A stretch of 41,501 bases of DNA, taken from the IMG/VR virus record IMGVR_UViG_3300001683_000023, positions 1 to 41,501 of that record; one strand, written 5' to 3'. Shown here piece by piece: positions 25,029 through 32,259 of this stretch; the first letter of the stretch is position 1, and every line of letters starts with the position of its first letter. Source of the DNA: a virus. The notes below the pieces were generated by a model. That model was not told the DNA's origin. It saw only the letters and a list, made by a program, of their open reading frames with translations, and ran no database searches. A program made the translations under genes and the position numbers.

Positions 25029-25582
25029 TACAAGTCCTCCATTTGATTCTCTAAACATGCTGCAGATTGGATGATTTGAAGTCTTTTAGCAAGGTCTCTT
25101 TCGTAGCTACCTACCTTTCCAATAACATCGTAATCTCCTTTCTTTATTTTCTCAATATCATCCCAATCCATAGATGTCTCTCTTAGATGTTCAACCACAT
25201 ATCCTAATTCACTAGCTAATGAATTATTATTGTCCTTTAGTCCTTTAATGGTTTTATTCAGAATCTTAATGCTGTATTCTTGAGATACCCAGCCAGTGTT
25301 GCCATTAGCGATATGATTAATATCTTCATTGCTAAATCCGCTACTTACTAAGAATTCAGTAAACATCATGTTTTCAGATGATAGGTTTTGAACCTCATCT
25401 TTAAGATTTAGGATGCTTCTTTGTTCCTCATCCCATATACCTGCTCTATAATCAACCTCTGCTGTTGATGTGTAGATCTCAATGTCGTTTACATTTACAA
25501 CAACATCTCCATCTTCGTTGAAGGCTGTTATTCCTTTTTCCTTGTACCATTTAATGGCCTTATCGTTTCTTTCCATATTCAT
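25028..25582 (-). CDS. hypothetical early protein, 184 aa
   Basis: AAAGGAGTAATAAC precedes ATG 25582 (a second ATG two codons later is possible). It is one of the larger early proteins: a short alpha/beta N-terminus (to about residue 55) and a long helical rest with probable coiled-coil near 55-75 and 95-130. No domain recognised. Confidence 0.72.
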   Translation of the reverse strand: MNMERNDKAIKWYKEKGITAFNEDGDVVVNVNDIEIYTSTAEVDYRAGIWDEEQRSILNLKDEVQNLSSENMMFTEFLVSSGFSNEDINHIANGNTGWVSQEYSIKILNKTIKGLKDNNNSLASELGYVVEHLRETSMDWDDIEKIKKGDYDVIGKVGSYERDLAKRLQIIQSAACLENQMEDL

Positions 25583-25601
25583 GTTATTACTCCTTTATTG
25601 T

Positions 25602-25838
25602 TTAAATTAAACCAGCTTTGGTTTCTTTGTACTCATCATATCCTTGATCAGGATCTGCCTTTTCATGCTCAATTTCCTCTACTGCATATATCTCGCTTCC
25701 ACCATGAGTAGCTCGACAAGACCAAGTATCTTCGTATGCTTCACGCAACGCTATTTCCTTGGCCTGGTCTTCATCTGAGGCTTCTATTTCTGTTCTGTAG
25801 ACATTGCTTACATCTACTTCTACTGTATATATATTCAT
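25602..25838 (-). CDS. hypothetical small early protein, 78 aa
   Basis: ATG 25838 follows GGGAGGAAAC and overlaps the preceding gene. The pattern Y-T-V-E-V-D-V ... I-E-A-S-D-E-D-Q-A-K-E-I-A is a beta-strand then helix unit that recurs in neighbouring genes (26751-26981, 27144-27320), suggesting small paralogues. Function unknown. Confidence 0.72.
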   Translation of the reverse strand: MNIYTVEVDVSNVYRTEIEASDEDQAKEIALREAYEDTWSCRATHGGSEIYAVEEIEHEKADPDQGYDEYKETKAGLI

Positions 25839-26035
25839 GTTTCCTCCCATTTTTCGTATTCAACAAAGATCTCACCATTTACTAACGTTTTAGCGTTTGA
25901 CAGTGGATGTCCAGTTTCGGTAAGAGCGCCTCTTAAGACCCAACTGCCAGATCCCTTAAGCTTCTTTTCAACATAAAATTCAATTAACTCTTGAATTTCA
26001 ATGGCTTGTACATCAATTTTTATATCTTCATTCAT
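25835..26035 (-). CDS. hypothetical small early protein, 66 aa
   Basis: ATG 26035 follows AAAGGAGGAAGT and overlaps the previous stop. An N-terminal helix is followed by a beta-rich half. No known motif. Confidence 0.7.
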   Translation of the reverse strand: MNEDIKIDVQAIEIQELIEFYVEKKLKGSGSWVLRGALTETGHPLSNAKTLVNGEIFVEYEKWEET

Positions 26036-26298
26036 ACTTCCTCCTTTTCTGTTACGAACATCATAAAATCAATTGCATCATGAGGACTACATCCATAATC
26101 TGAATGTCCTCCATCAACAAATCTTAACGACTGATTGTCTGCTGTTAAGAACATCCCATCATCGTTTGTATACACATCTACCATCCATCCATTATCTGAA
26201 GCTTCATAGATTACAAACAAATGGTATTTATGCCAAAACATAACCTCTCTACTTTCTTCTAATACTTTAGCGTATAAGTCTTTTGTTACTTGTTTCAT
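26032..26298 (-). CDS. hypothetical small early protein, 88 aa
   Basis: GAGGAGGAATT precedes ATG 26298, and both ends overlap neighbours by 4 bases. Aromatic-rich alpha/beta sequence with several His and one Cys. Not recognised. Confidence 0.7.
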   Translation of the reverse strand: MKQVTKDLYAKVLEESREVMFWHKYHLFVIYEASDNGWMVDVYTNDDGMFLTADNQSLRFVDGGHSDYGCSPHDAIDFMMFVTEKEEV

Positions 26299-26489
26299 AA
26301 TTCCTCCTCTACATATTCATCATCATATTCAATATCTGTTTGCTTATTACAGTCGAAACAAAACCCTTGAACATCATCAAGTATTGCAGTCATTTCAATA
26401 GAATATCCACCATACTCACTCACATTAGGTTTAATCCAAGCCTTGACTTCAACATCTGTTGAGCCACATTCTTCACATAGATAACTCAT
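26295..26489 (-). CDS. small zinc-ribbon protein, 64 aa
   Basis: Cys5, Cys8, Cys44 and Cys47 form two C-x2-C knuckles around a beta-rich middle, a zinc-ribbon layout. The tail is acidic. AGGAGGAAGT precedes ATG 26489. It could bind nucleic acid or host RNA polymerase, as other phage zinc ribbons do, but that is inference. Confidence 0.72.
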   Translation of the reverse strand: MSYLCEECGSTDVEVKAWIKPNVSEYGGYSIEMTAILDDVQGFCFDCNKQTDIEYDDEYVEEEL

Positions 26490-26731
26490 ACTTCCTCCTC
26501 TTTTTTATACAAATGCCCGAATTCCTTTTCAATGTTTTCACCCGTGAATTCGATAACATAAGCATCATCTTTGTTGTAATGGTTTACTACTGAATTGTAC
26601 AAAACATATACAGCAGTGATTGCTGGTATACGTTCTGCTTCTGGCATAGCGCTAATTACCATATCTGCATACTGCATTGCTTCTTCTACTGTGTCCCTTG
26701 TGGCGAACAAACCGTTTCTTTCTAACTTCAT
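26486..26731 (-). CDS. hypothetical small early protein, 81 aa
   Basis: AAAGGAGTAATAAC precedes ATG 26731; the stop overlaps the next gene. Helical protein with A-M-Q-Y-A-D-M-V and an acidic C-terminus. Phage proteins of unknown function with similar N-termini are common. No motif. Confidence 0.7.
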   Translation of the reverse strand: MKLERNGLFATRDTVEEAMQYADMVISAMPEAERIPAITAVYVLYNSVVNHYNKDDAYVIEFTGENIEKEFGHLYKKEEEV

Positions 26732-26750
26732 GTTATTACTCCTTTATTAT

Positions 26751-26981
26751 TTAATTTACGAACGTCATCGCATCAAACTCATCTCTTATGGTGTAATTTG
26801 ATTCAGTCCAATCATCTATCTTTGCATTAGCATCTTGAAAGACATACTTTGGCAGGGAATGAATATCAATTTTTGATACCCAGTCTTCTACTAGTTGTTT
26901 AGCTTCGTCTAAACTTGATGCTTCTACTCCTACCCAATCATGTAATTGGATTTCATATCTTACTTCGTACATCTTCTTCAT
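26751..26981 (-). CDS. hypothetical small early protein, 76 aa
   Basis: GAAGGAGAGAAAGTT precedes ATG 26981, which overlaps the previous stop. It shares the beta-then-helix pattern (V-E-A-S-S-L-D-E-A-K-Q-L-V) with the proteins at 25602 and 27144, hinting at duplication. Function unknown. Confidence 0.72.
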   Translation of the reverse strand: MKKMYEVRYEIQLHDWVGVEASSLDEAKQLVEDWVSKIDIHSLPKYVFQDANAKIDDWTESNYTIRDEFDAMTFVN

Positions 26982-27151
26982 AACTTTCTCTCCTTCATTA
27001 TTAAATAAGCCATTTCGCTTCCAACATCTCTCTGGTCACATTCGATTTCAAATGCACCATCATAGTCTTCAACTTCATTTGCTTCATCTCTTAGGCCATT
27101 CATACCTAAGAATTCTCTTGCTAGGTTTAATAACTTTCGTTGATTATTCAT
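26978..27151 (-). CDS. hypothetical small early protein, 57 aa
   Basis: ATG 27151 has TGGAGGTAATAG upstream and overlaps the preceding gene by 8 bases; the TGA overlaps the next ATG. The N-terminus is a basic helix (N-N-Q-R-K-L-L-N-L-A-R-E-F-L), the rest acidic. Not recognised. Confidence 0.72.
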   Translation of the reverse strand: MNNQRKLLNLAREFLGMNGLRDEANEVEDYDGAFEIECDQRDVGSEMAYLIMKERKL

Positions 27152-27320
27152 CTATTACCTCCACATAATCTCCGATTGAAACAACCTCGGTTTCTTTTAA
27201 GAACTTACTTGGGTCTTGTTGGTATTGTTGTTGAACCATACCTACCGCTTCATCTTCATTCTCTGCTTCAACATTAATCATAATGCTGCTAAAGTCTATT
27301 GCTATTGAATATTCCTTCAT
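27144..27320 (-). CDS. hypothetical small early protein, 58 aa
   Basis: ATG 27320 follows AGAGGAGAAATAAAT. The sequence I-D-F-S-S-I-M-I-N-V-E-A-E-N-E-D-E-A resembles the strand-helix unit of neighbours at 25602 and 26751. Function unknown. Confidence 0.7.
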   Translation of the reverse strand: MKEYSIAIDFSSIMINVEAENEDEAVGMVQQQYQQDPSKFLKETEVVSIGDYVEVIDE

Positions 27321-27322
27321 AT

Positions 27323-27664
27323 TTATTTCTCCTCTTTATTAGATTTAACTTCGACTACAATCTTCTGTGTGTAATCTCTCACTATATCAAACAAAACTCT
27401 ATCCTTTAGGTTAGCTGGTTCAAAACCTAAACCAACCTTACGAGTATCTCCAATCGTCTTAAACCCATAGCTCTTGTTGCCCTCTACGTACAGAGGCTCC
27501 CCATCGCTATGAAAGTCTGTAGGAAGATATCCAACCTCTCCGTTTATCAAACTATCTGCTCTTGGTAGGTACTGAAACTTACCATTATCTTTGCGTATAA
27601 ATGCTGGTGTCAATATGTTCCCAACCTTCATAACACAAAACACTGTTATATCTTGTAAAGCCAT
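27323..27664 (-). CDS. hypothetical early protein, 113 aa
   Basis: AAAGGAGAAATAAT precedes ATG 27664. The product is beta-rich with a central G-E-V-G-Y-L-P segment and a Lys-rich tail ending in E-E-K. No domain recognised. Confidence 0.7.
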   Translation of the reverse strand: MALQDITVFCVMKVGNILTPAFIRKDNGKFQYLPRADSLINGEVGYLPTDFHSDGEPLYVEGNKSYGFKTIGDTRKVGLGFEPANLKDRVLFDIVRDYTQKIVVEVKSNKEEK

Positions 27665-27665
27665 A

Positions 27666-27962
27666 TTATTTCTCCTTTAATTTTAAGTACATAATCCTTG
27701 TATCCTTTGTAGCTGATTTAGATTCAATCAACCCTAGAGCTTTCATATTTCCTATTGCTCGTTTAACGGTAGATAATGATTTATATCTAAACATAGGATG
27801 TTCAACTATTTCACTAACATATGCTTTATCTCCTCTCCAGCCAATGTAAGCTAAGATTTGAAACTCAGTACCAGTTAGTTCTTTAGTTTTACTATCCCAT
27901 TCTTGTGAAGCTTTAAGAAGCGTCATATATCTCCAAGCTATCTTTGCTTTATCTTCATTCAT
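27666..27962 (-). CDS. winged-helix DNA-binding protein, 98 aa
   Basis: Residues about 25-90 fit a winged helix-turn-helix: a helix with L-T-G-T-E-F-Q-I-L-A-Y-I, a turn, a recognition helix S-L-S-T-V-K-R-A-I-G-N-M-K-A-L-G-L-I, and a wing. This is the MarR/replication-initiator-like pattern. It may be a transcription regulator of the early-to-middle switch or an adaptor for host factors. CAGGAGAAATAAC precedes ATG 27962. Confidence 0.7.
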   Translation of the reverse strand: MNEDKAKIAWRYMTLLKASQEWDSKTKELTGTEFQILAYIGWRGDKAYVSEIVEHPMFRYKSLSTVKRAIGNMKALGLIESKSATKDTRIMYLKLKEK

Positions 27963-27963
27963 G

Positions 27964-28122
27964 TTATTTCTCCTGTAGTATCTTTATTATTAATGATATT
28001 TCATGCGTTTCATCACTTCCCAGCCTGTCTGACCATTCAAGTAATGATGTAAGCTTTCTTATCGCTATATCTTTATTAATATTAATTTTCATTGTTGATA
28101 CTTTCTTATATTCACGATTCAT
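27964..28122 (-). CDS. hypothetical small helical protein, 52 aa
   Basis: ATG 28122 follows AAAGGAGATAACA. The TAA lies in the GGAGAAATAACATG leader of the winged-helix gene. Charged helical sequence, no motif. Confidence 0.7.
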   Translation of the reverse strand: MNREYKKVSTMKININKDIAIRKLTSLLEWSDRLGSDETHEISLIIKILQEK

Positions 28123-28232
28123 TTGTTATCTCCTTTGTTTATTTCCTTATCGTTGTATTCAATAGTGTGTATTAATTGATATGCCATCCAAAGAATAGCA
28201 ACTCCTATTATTAGTTCAACTATGTCCATCAT
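28119..28232 (-). CDS. micro membrane protein, 37 aa
   Basis: ATG 28232 overlaps the preceding TGA as ATGA (a second ATG follows). Residues 4-22 are one hydrophobic helix, followed by a charged tail, so this is a single-pass membrane peptide. It depends on coupling, as no strong Shine-Dalgarno is seen. Confidence 0.6.
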   Translation of the reverse strand: MMDIVELIIGVAILWMAYQLIHTIEYNDKEINKGDNK

Positions 28233-28531
28233 AGTGACTCTACCATCTTTTTTAACTCTCTAATAGCTTCGTAATGAGCTTCTCTGGCTTCAATCTTTCT
28301 TTCTACTGATTCCCAGTAGCCTTGCTTTGATTGAAAGTCGATGATTGCTTGAGCTTCTTCTGGGAAAGCCTTTACAAGTTTCTTTTGGTTGCCTGTATCA
28401 GCATGTGAAATACAGTCAGCTAGCTTAGACTTAAAGCCTCCTAAGCTTCTGTATTGCCAATCCCATACGAATTGCTCACCTTTAGTTACTTCTATCTTGC
28501 CATGTGGCATCATATGTACTAATTTATTCAT
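28229..28531 (-). CDS. hypothetical early protein, 100 aa
   Basis: ATG 28531 has AGGAAGGGAATATC upstream and overlaps the preceding gene by 8 bases. Residues 1-45 include W-D-W-Q-Y-R-S-L-G-G-F; the C-terminal half is a charged helix. The composition is typical of small phage proteins of unknown role. Confidence 0.7.
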   Translation of the reverse strand: MNKLVHMMPHGKIEVTKGEQFVWDWQYRSLGGFKSKLADCISHADTGNQKKLVKAFPEEAQAIIDFQSKQGYWESVERKIEAREAHYEAIRELKKMVESL

Positions 28532-28850
28532 GATATTCCCTTCCTGTTATTGATAATGTTGAGCAATCAATGATATATGTGCCATTGTTACCGTTGTTGT
28601 AGTCCATCTGACCTACTATTCCTACACCTAAGGATAAGTTGCCCTCTATCTCATTGCTAATTACACCAATCAGTCTAGCTTTGGCGTATTCTGCATCTCC
28701 CATTCTGCCATCCATTACCTTTCTAGCTTTCTCAAGATAATAAGAGACTTGATCAGGTGATCCGTTCCAATGTAAATAAATACCAACAGCACATTCACTA
28801 AACTTCTGTGTTGATACTTCTCTTAAACATAATACTGCTCTGTTTCCCAT
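28524..28850 (-). CDS. conserved phage protein, GNRAV/YLHWNG type, 108 aa
   Basis: The start M-G-N-R-A-V and the segment G-I-Y-L-H-W-N-G-S mark a small family I recognise as widespread in phages and prophages, with no established function. AAAGGAGAAATAAC precedes ATG 28850. It lies next to another such conserved protein. Confidence 0.75.
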   Translation of the reverse strand: MGNRAVLCLREVSTQKFSECAVGIYLHWNGSPDQVSYYLEKARKVMDGRMGDAEYAKARLIGVISNEIEGNLSLGVGIVGQMDYNNGNNGTYIIDCSTLSITGREYHE

Positions 28851-28868
28851 GTTATTTCTCCTTTGTTG

Positions 28869-29270
28869 TTATAGTTCTGCTGTGAAGTAACAGTCATCAT
28901 TTGGATTCTCTTCAAAGAACTTCTGAATCTTCCTGCCTAAGTTAAGTCTTGCATACCATTCCATCTGTCTTTCAATAGCGTCTGTGTTAATGACTTCATC
29001 ATGTTTATCTTTCCAATATTTGATAATCATGTCATTGCTATAACCGCTTGTTTGTTCAAAGAACTGGTCTAGTCTTTCTTTCCAGTCTCCAAGTTCTTTA
29101 AGGCATTCTTCGATACCTTCTTTGACCTTTTCATCCTTGCAGTCATTTGGTATGTTGTAGTCAATAAAATTTGGTTCTGCCTCGTATGCTCCAAAGAACT
29201 CTGCATCATCACTTGATTGAATTCCAAACCAGAACTTACCTTCTATATCACCTGTGTAATATCTACCCAT
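28869..29270 (-). CDS. conserved phage protein, MGRYY/GKFWFG type, 133 aa
   Basis: The N-terminus M-G-R-Y-Y-T-G-D-I-E-G-K-F-W-F-G-I-Q is the hallmark of a small protein family found in diverse phages; its role is not known. The rest is acidic and helical. AAAGGAGAAATAAC precedes ATG 29270. Confidence 0.75.
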   Translation of the reverse strand: MGRYYTGDIEGKFWFGIQSSDDAEFFGAYEAEPNFIDYNIPNDCKDEKVKEGIEECLKELGDWKERLDQFFEQTSGYSNDMIIKYWKDKHDEVINTDAIERQMEWYARLNLGRKIQKFFEENPNDDCYFTAEL

Positions 29271-29271
29271 G

Positions 29272-29469
29272 TTATTTCTCCTTTTCTTGATTAACGTACT
29301 CGTCCAATTGGTCGAATACTGATTGTTTAGAGCCCTTGTAACCGAACTCTTTCTTTACTTGGGCATAAACGCTTCGTTTAGAATGTTTCATACCCAATAC
29401 CTCTAGACCTAATGCAGCACGAAGCGCAATAAGCCTAAATAAGTTTGTATTTGTCATTAATGTTCCCAT
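29272..29469 (-). CDS. hypothetical small early protein, 65 aa
   Basis: AAAGGAGAAATAAC precedes ATG 29469. A basic helical protein (A-L-R-A-A-L-G-L-E-V-L-G-M ... K-K-E-F-G-Y-K-G-S-K) resembling small phage proteins that may be HTH-like. No firm assignment. Confidence 0.7.
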   Translation of the reverse strand: MGTLMTNTNLFRLIALRAALGLEVLGMKHSKRSVYAQVKKEFGYKGSKQSVFDQLDEYVNQEKEK

Positions 29470-29483
29470 GTTATTTCTCCTTT

Positions 29484-29636
29484 TTATTTCTGTATTAGAA
29501 TCCCTATGGATTCCATTGTTGATAATAGCTTTGCGTATTCAAGCATTGCTTCTGGATCATTAGACTTTAGTACTGCAGCTTGAAGCTTGTCTAAAGACTC
29601 TTTTAGTGTTTTATATGGTTCAAATATACTTTTCAT
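29484..29636 (-). CDS. hypothetical small helical protein, 50 aa
   Basis: AAAGGAGAAATAAC precedes ATG 29636, a strong leader identical in style to its neighbours. The sequence is one amphipathic helix with a short C-terminal hydrophobic end. Function unknown. Confidence 0.72.
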   Translation of the reverse strand: MKSIFEPYKTLKESLDKLQAAVLKSNDPEAMLEYAKLLSTMESIGILIQK

Positions 29637-29654
29637 GTTATTTCTCCTTTATTG

Positions 29655-29996
29655 TTATAGACCTTCGTTGTCTCTTTCTCTATATTCAGTCTCTCTTTCA
29701 TTGAACTCTTTATCTTCAGGTGCTGCTCTGTAATCACCTAAATTAAACTCCATCTTAGCTTCTTTGGATATATCTCCGATCATGTCTCCTATCGTATCCC
29801 AAAGCGTATCTATTAGATTGTCTGTTAAGAATGCATGCACATTGTTTATAGAGTTGTCATCTTCTGATAATTCACTATCTAATTGTATATGCTCATCAAT
29901 CACACCTTTTAATGCTCGAGGCATGATTGATTTAAACCTTCCATATGTTTTATCTAATTGATGTTCTAAGTTGTTTATTAGTTTTTTACTTGCCAT
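29655..29996 (-). CDS. hypothetical acidic early protein, 113 aa
   Basis: TAGGAGTTATGT precedes ATG 29996, which overlaps the preceding gene by 11 bases. Helical, with an acidic middle and a highly charged C-terminus (R-E-T-E-Y-R-E-R-D-N). No motif. Confidence 0.7.
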   Translation of the reverse strand: MASKKLINNLEHQLDKTYGRFKSIMPRALKGVIDEHIQLDSELSEDDNSINNVHAFLTDNLIDTLWDTIGDMIGDISKEAKMEFNLGDYRAAPEDKEFNERETEYRERDNEGL

Positions 29997-30171
29997 ACAT
30001 AACTCCTAATCTTTGATCATTCAGATATCTAGTGGCATCTGAATGAAGTGTTTCATAGTCCCTTAACTTATAAAGACTATCTATTACATCCTTTGGCAGA
30101 CTATCAAAATGATCCACTTCTGGAAACCTATTAAGCATTTGCTTTTGTTGTTTACTTAGTTTTCTTGCCAT
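29986..30171 (-). CDS. hypothetical small basic protein, 61 aa
   Basis: ATATAGGAGTAAG precedes ATG 30171. The basic N-terminus (A-R-K-L-S-K-Q-Q-K-Q) is followed by helical segments. Might bind nucleic acid; not recognised. Confidence 0.7.
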   Translation of the reverse strand: MARKLSKQQKQMLNRFPEVDHFDSLPKDVIDSLYKLRDYETLHSDATRYLNDQRLGVMYGK

Positions 30172-30265
30172 CTCTTACTCCTATATTTATGTAAAGGTAA
30201 ATTAAGAAAGCCAACCAAATGATTGACCCTCCTACTAATAACTGCATTATTAGTTGTTTGTCCAT
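30152..30265 (-). CDS. micro membrane protein, 37 aa
   Basis: ATG 30265 overlaps the preceding TAA (TAATG). Residues 8-28 are a single hydrophobic helix, with a short basic tail. It overlaps the next gene by 20 bases. A single-pass membrane peptide of unknown function. Confidence 0.62.
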   Translation of the reverse strand: MDKQLIMQLLVGGSIIWLAFLIYLYINIGVRDGKKTK

Positions 30266-30570
30266 TAATACTCTAGTCTAGAGACTATGCGTTCAATGGT
30301 TTTGTCAACAATGTCATCTTTGACATCGTCTAATTGATTATCTACTTCATCATAAACAATAGATTCAACTTTGTTTTGATCAATCAGATCTAAAGATAGT
30401 ACAGCCTCATCAATTTTCTCTTGAATAATCAAGTCTATTGATTTGTTTTCCATCTTCTTAATCTTAGAGTTAAGCTCTACAACCTCAGCTCTCAATAAGA
30501 CAACTTCTTGGTTTTGTTTGTTGATAGTGCTTGCCATATCTTCATGACTTTCTTCTTTATATTCTTCCAT
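30265..30570 (-). CDS. coiled-coil early protein, 101 aa
   Basis: AAAGGAGTAATAAC precedes ATG 30570. Heptad-like Leu/Val/Ile spacing across residues 15-95 predicts a coiled coil; strongly acidic with Asp/Glu repeats. No enzymatic motif. Confidence 0.72.
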   Translation of the reverse strand: MEEYKEESHEDMASTINKQNQEVVLLRAEVVELNSKIKKMENKSIDLIIQEKIDEAVLSLDLIDQNKVESIVYDEVDNQLDDVKDDIVDKTIERIVSRLEY

Positions 30571-30585
30571 GTTATTACTCCTTTG

Positions 30586-30786
30586 TTATATTGCTAAAAC
30601 GAACATGATAAAAGCCCAAACTAGAGCTAATACCGTTAAATAAGAGAGCTTGACATTTCTATGAGCTGGGTTTAGGCCAACTCTGAAACATCTCACACCC
30701 CATATACCCAAAGACAGGATTAACCCAGTTAGGATTAAAACTATCGTTGAATGAAAAGTTACATATGTGTTTGCTAAATCTTCCAT
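30586..30786 (-). CDS. two-helix membrane protein, 66 aa
   Basis: AAAGGAGAAATAAG precedes ATG 30786. Two hydrophobic helices (about 14-32 and 48-65) are joined by a basic loop, so a hairpin in the inner membrane is predicted. Size and topology would suit a holin or superinfection-exclusion protein, but the location in the early unit favours the latter or an unknown role. Confidence 0.7.
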   Translation of the reverse strand: MEDLANTYVTFHSTIVLILTGLILSLGIWGVRCFRVGLNPAHRNVKLSYLTVLALVWAFIMFVLAI

Positions 30787-30787
30787 C

Positions 30788-30961
30788 TTATTTCTCCTTT
30801 GTTGTTGATTTACTATCTAACCAGTCTAAGAACTTCCATATTGCCTCTTCTGAAGGCTGGGGAACTTGTGGCTGACGTTCGATATCATCTTGTGAAGGAC
30901 TTACATCCATTTCAATGTTATCTTCTTGCATTTCGATATGTTTGTCTGAATAATAACCCAT
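30788..30961 (-). CDS. hypothetical acidic small protein, 57 aa
   Basis: ATG 30961 overlaps the preceding stop (TAATG) with GGAGGAAATC upstream. Acidic, Pro/Gln-rich middle and a Trp-containing C-terminal helix. The TAA sits in the next gene's GGAGAAATAAG leader. Not recognised. Confidence 0.72.
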   Translation of the reverse strand: MGYYSDKHIEMQEDNIEMDVSPSQDDIERQPQVPQPSEEAIWKFLDWLDSKSTTKEK

Positions 30962-31236
30962 TAGATTTCCTCCCTTTCTACTGACCTAACATTTGTATCT
31001 ATGACATTAACTGATCCATTGTAACCAGACCATTCTGCAATGTCATCTTCTAGCATTTTTATTGCTGATTCTGAATCTTCAGCGACAACATCAAACTTCC
31101 TATAAACAAATACAGGATCGACTTTAACTTTTCCACCGAACAGGTTTATATCTATTGTGGTGGTCATACCAAAGCCGATTATGTATAAGTACTCTTTTAC
31201 GCCCTTACTGGCCATTTCTGTATCATGTGGTAGCAT
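30961..31236 (-). CDS. hypothetical early protein, 91 aa
   Basis: ATG 31236 is chosen for CTGGAGAAATAGC directly upstream; the open frame's TTG at 31260 lies within the preceding gene. Alpha/beta protein with S-E-S-A-I-K-M-L-E-D-D-I, similar in style to the strand-helix small proteins. Function unknown. Confidence 0.7.
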   Translation of the reverse strand: MLPHDTEMASKGVKEYLYIIGFGMTTTIDINLFGGKVKVDPVFVYRKFDVVAEDSESAIKMLEDDIAEWSGYNGSVNVIDTNVRSVEREEI

Positions 31237-31237
31237 G

Positions 31238-31435
31238 CTATTTCTCCAGTTTTTTAACAAAAGTATCCCAAATCCAACATCTGAATTGAGACGGCTTGTA
31301 TTGGAACTCCAAGTTAGTTTCTAACTCCTCTTGGAAATCCCACATTAGCAATTGCATTTCTGTAATGTTGTTATGTAACCATTTATTTACTTTTATTTTT
31401 ATTGCTATTCTTGTTTCTGCTTCATGCATCTTCAT
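31238..31435 (-). CDS. hypothetical small helical protein, 65 aa
   Basis: Three near-consecutive in-frame ATGs follow AAGGAG; the one at 31435 has the best spacing, while 31441 is almost on top of the Shine-Dalgarno. The protein is helical with several Trp. No motif. Confidence 0.68.
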   Translation of the reverse strand: MKMHEAETRIAIKIKVNKWLHNNITEMQLLMWDFQEELETNLEFQYKPSQFRCWIWDTFVKKLEK

Positions 31436-31637
31436 TTTCATTCTCCTTAATTATGTATTTTTGTGAGAAATCTATTACTCTTGGAACATTTAAGAGTTCA
31501 TCAAGTGTATTGATTTCAATTTCTATACCGTTATCAATTTGTTTACTAAAGCTATATTCGTTTAATTTAGATACCGAACATAATTCAAATACTTCTATTG
31601 ATTCGTTATGGTTGTTTGTATGAATTGTTATTAACAT
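31422..31637 (-). CDS. hypothetical acidic early protein, 71 aa
   Basis: AAAGGAGTAATAAT precedes ATG 31637. Acidic alpha/beta sequence ending in an E-N-E-N-E-D tail that overlaps the next gene. Not recognised. Confidence 0.7.
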   Translation of the reverse strand: MLITIHTNNHNESIEVFELCSVSKLNEYSFSKQIDNGIEIEINTLDELLNVPRVIDFSQKYIIKENENEDA

Positions 31638-31700
31638 ATTATTACTCCTTTATTGATAAAAGGCAGCACCCTAATTGGATGCATACCATTGATAATTAAC

Positions 31701-32078
31701 CTAAAACGGTGCGTCTTCGGTTAATGTTTGTGTTGCAGTTGCTTGCTCTGGTTGCCCAAAGTTATTCAATTGCTTAACAAAGCTAGTAACAATCTCTGTC
31801 ACATAATGCGTTACACCTTCCTTTTTGTAAGAACGATGTTGAAGCTTTCCATCAATTAGAACATTTGTTCCTTTCTTGATGTATTTCTCTACAATATCGA
31901 CATTATTACCTCGAACAACAACTGGGTGCCATTCTGTCTTTGTTACTCTTTCTCCAGACTTTTTATCAATCCAAGACTCATCGGTAGCAACAGAAAATCT
32001 TGCCTGCTTATTACCATCTTTGAATGTTACAACTTCTGGGTTTTTGCCTAAACGGCCGTTAATGATTACTTTATTCAT
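31701..32078 (-). CDS. ssb: bacterial-type single-stranded-DNA-binding protein, 125 aa
   Basis: Start M-N-K-V-I-I-N-G-R-L-G-K-N-P-E-V and the OB-fold pattern F-S-V-A-T...W-H-P-V-V-V-R-G-N are those of bacterial SSB. The C-terminus ends E-D-A-P-F, a variant of the D-D-x-P-F partner-binding tip. ATG 32078 follows AGGAGTATTACT; the frame stays open upstream into the leader but without a Shine-Dalgarno. It lies just downstream of a triloop hairpin. In N4, host SSB is needed for virion polymerase transcription of hairpin promoters, so an early-made phage SSB fits. Confidence 0.92.
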   Translation of the reverse strand: MNKVIINGRLGKNPEVVTFKDGNKQARFSVATDESWIDKKSGERVTKTEWHPVVVRGNNVDIVEKYIKKGTNVLIDGKLQHRSYKKEGVTHYVTEIVTSFVKQLNNFGQPEQATATQTLTEDAPF

Positions 32079-32141
32079 AGTAATACTCCTATTTTTATTA
32101 AAAGAACTAGCTACATTATTGTAACTAGCGTGAAGCAAATG

Positions 32142-32181
32142 CTTCTTAATACACACTCTGAATTGAATGCATATTAAGAAG
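32142..32181. repeat. 10-bp inverted repeat in the SSB leader
   Basis: CTTCTTAATA (32142-32151) pairs perfectly with TATTAAGAAG (32172-32181) around a 20-base loop. Just beside it, GAAGCA/TGCTTC forms another small hairpin (32133-32146), overlapping the first arm, so the two are alternatives. It lies between the triloop hairpin and the SSB start codon and may control SSB translation or message stability. Confidence 0.6.
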
Positions 32182-32184
32182 AAT

Positions 32185-32211
32185 CTACCTAGAAGACACA
32201 GCGTGTCTTCC
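32185..32211 (-). promoter_or_regulatory. triloop hairpin, putative virion-polymerase promoter copy 1
   Basis: GAAGACAC-AGC-GTGTCTTC (32192-32210) is a perfect 8-bp stem with a 3-base loop, and it shares CTACCTA on the left flank with copies 2 and 3. N4 virion polymerase promoters are 5-7 bp stems with 3-base loops on the template strand, a purine at the loop centre, and transcription starting about 11 bases away. With the plus strand as template, the loop centre is G and RNA would run left from about 32188 into ssb. No T-run follows, so it is not a terminator. Confidence 0.6.
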
Positions 32212-32259
32212 AAGTATCAACCCTTCTATTCCTCAAGGTACAGCAAAAAGAGATATCCC

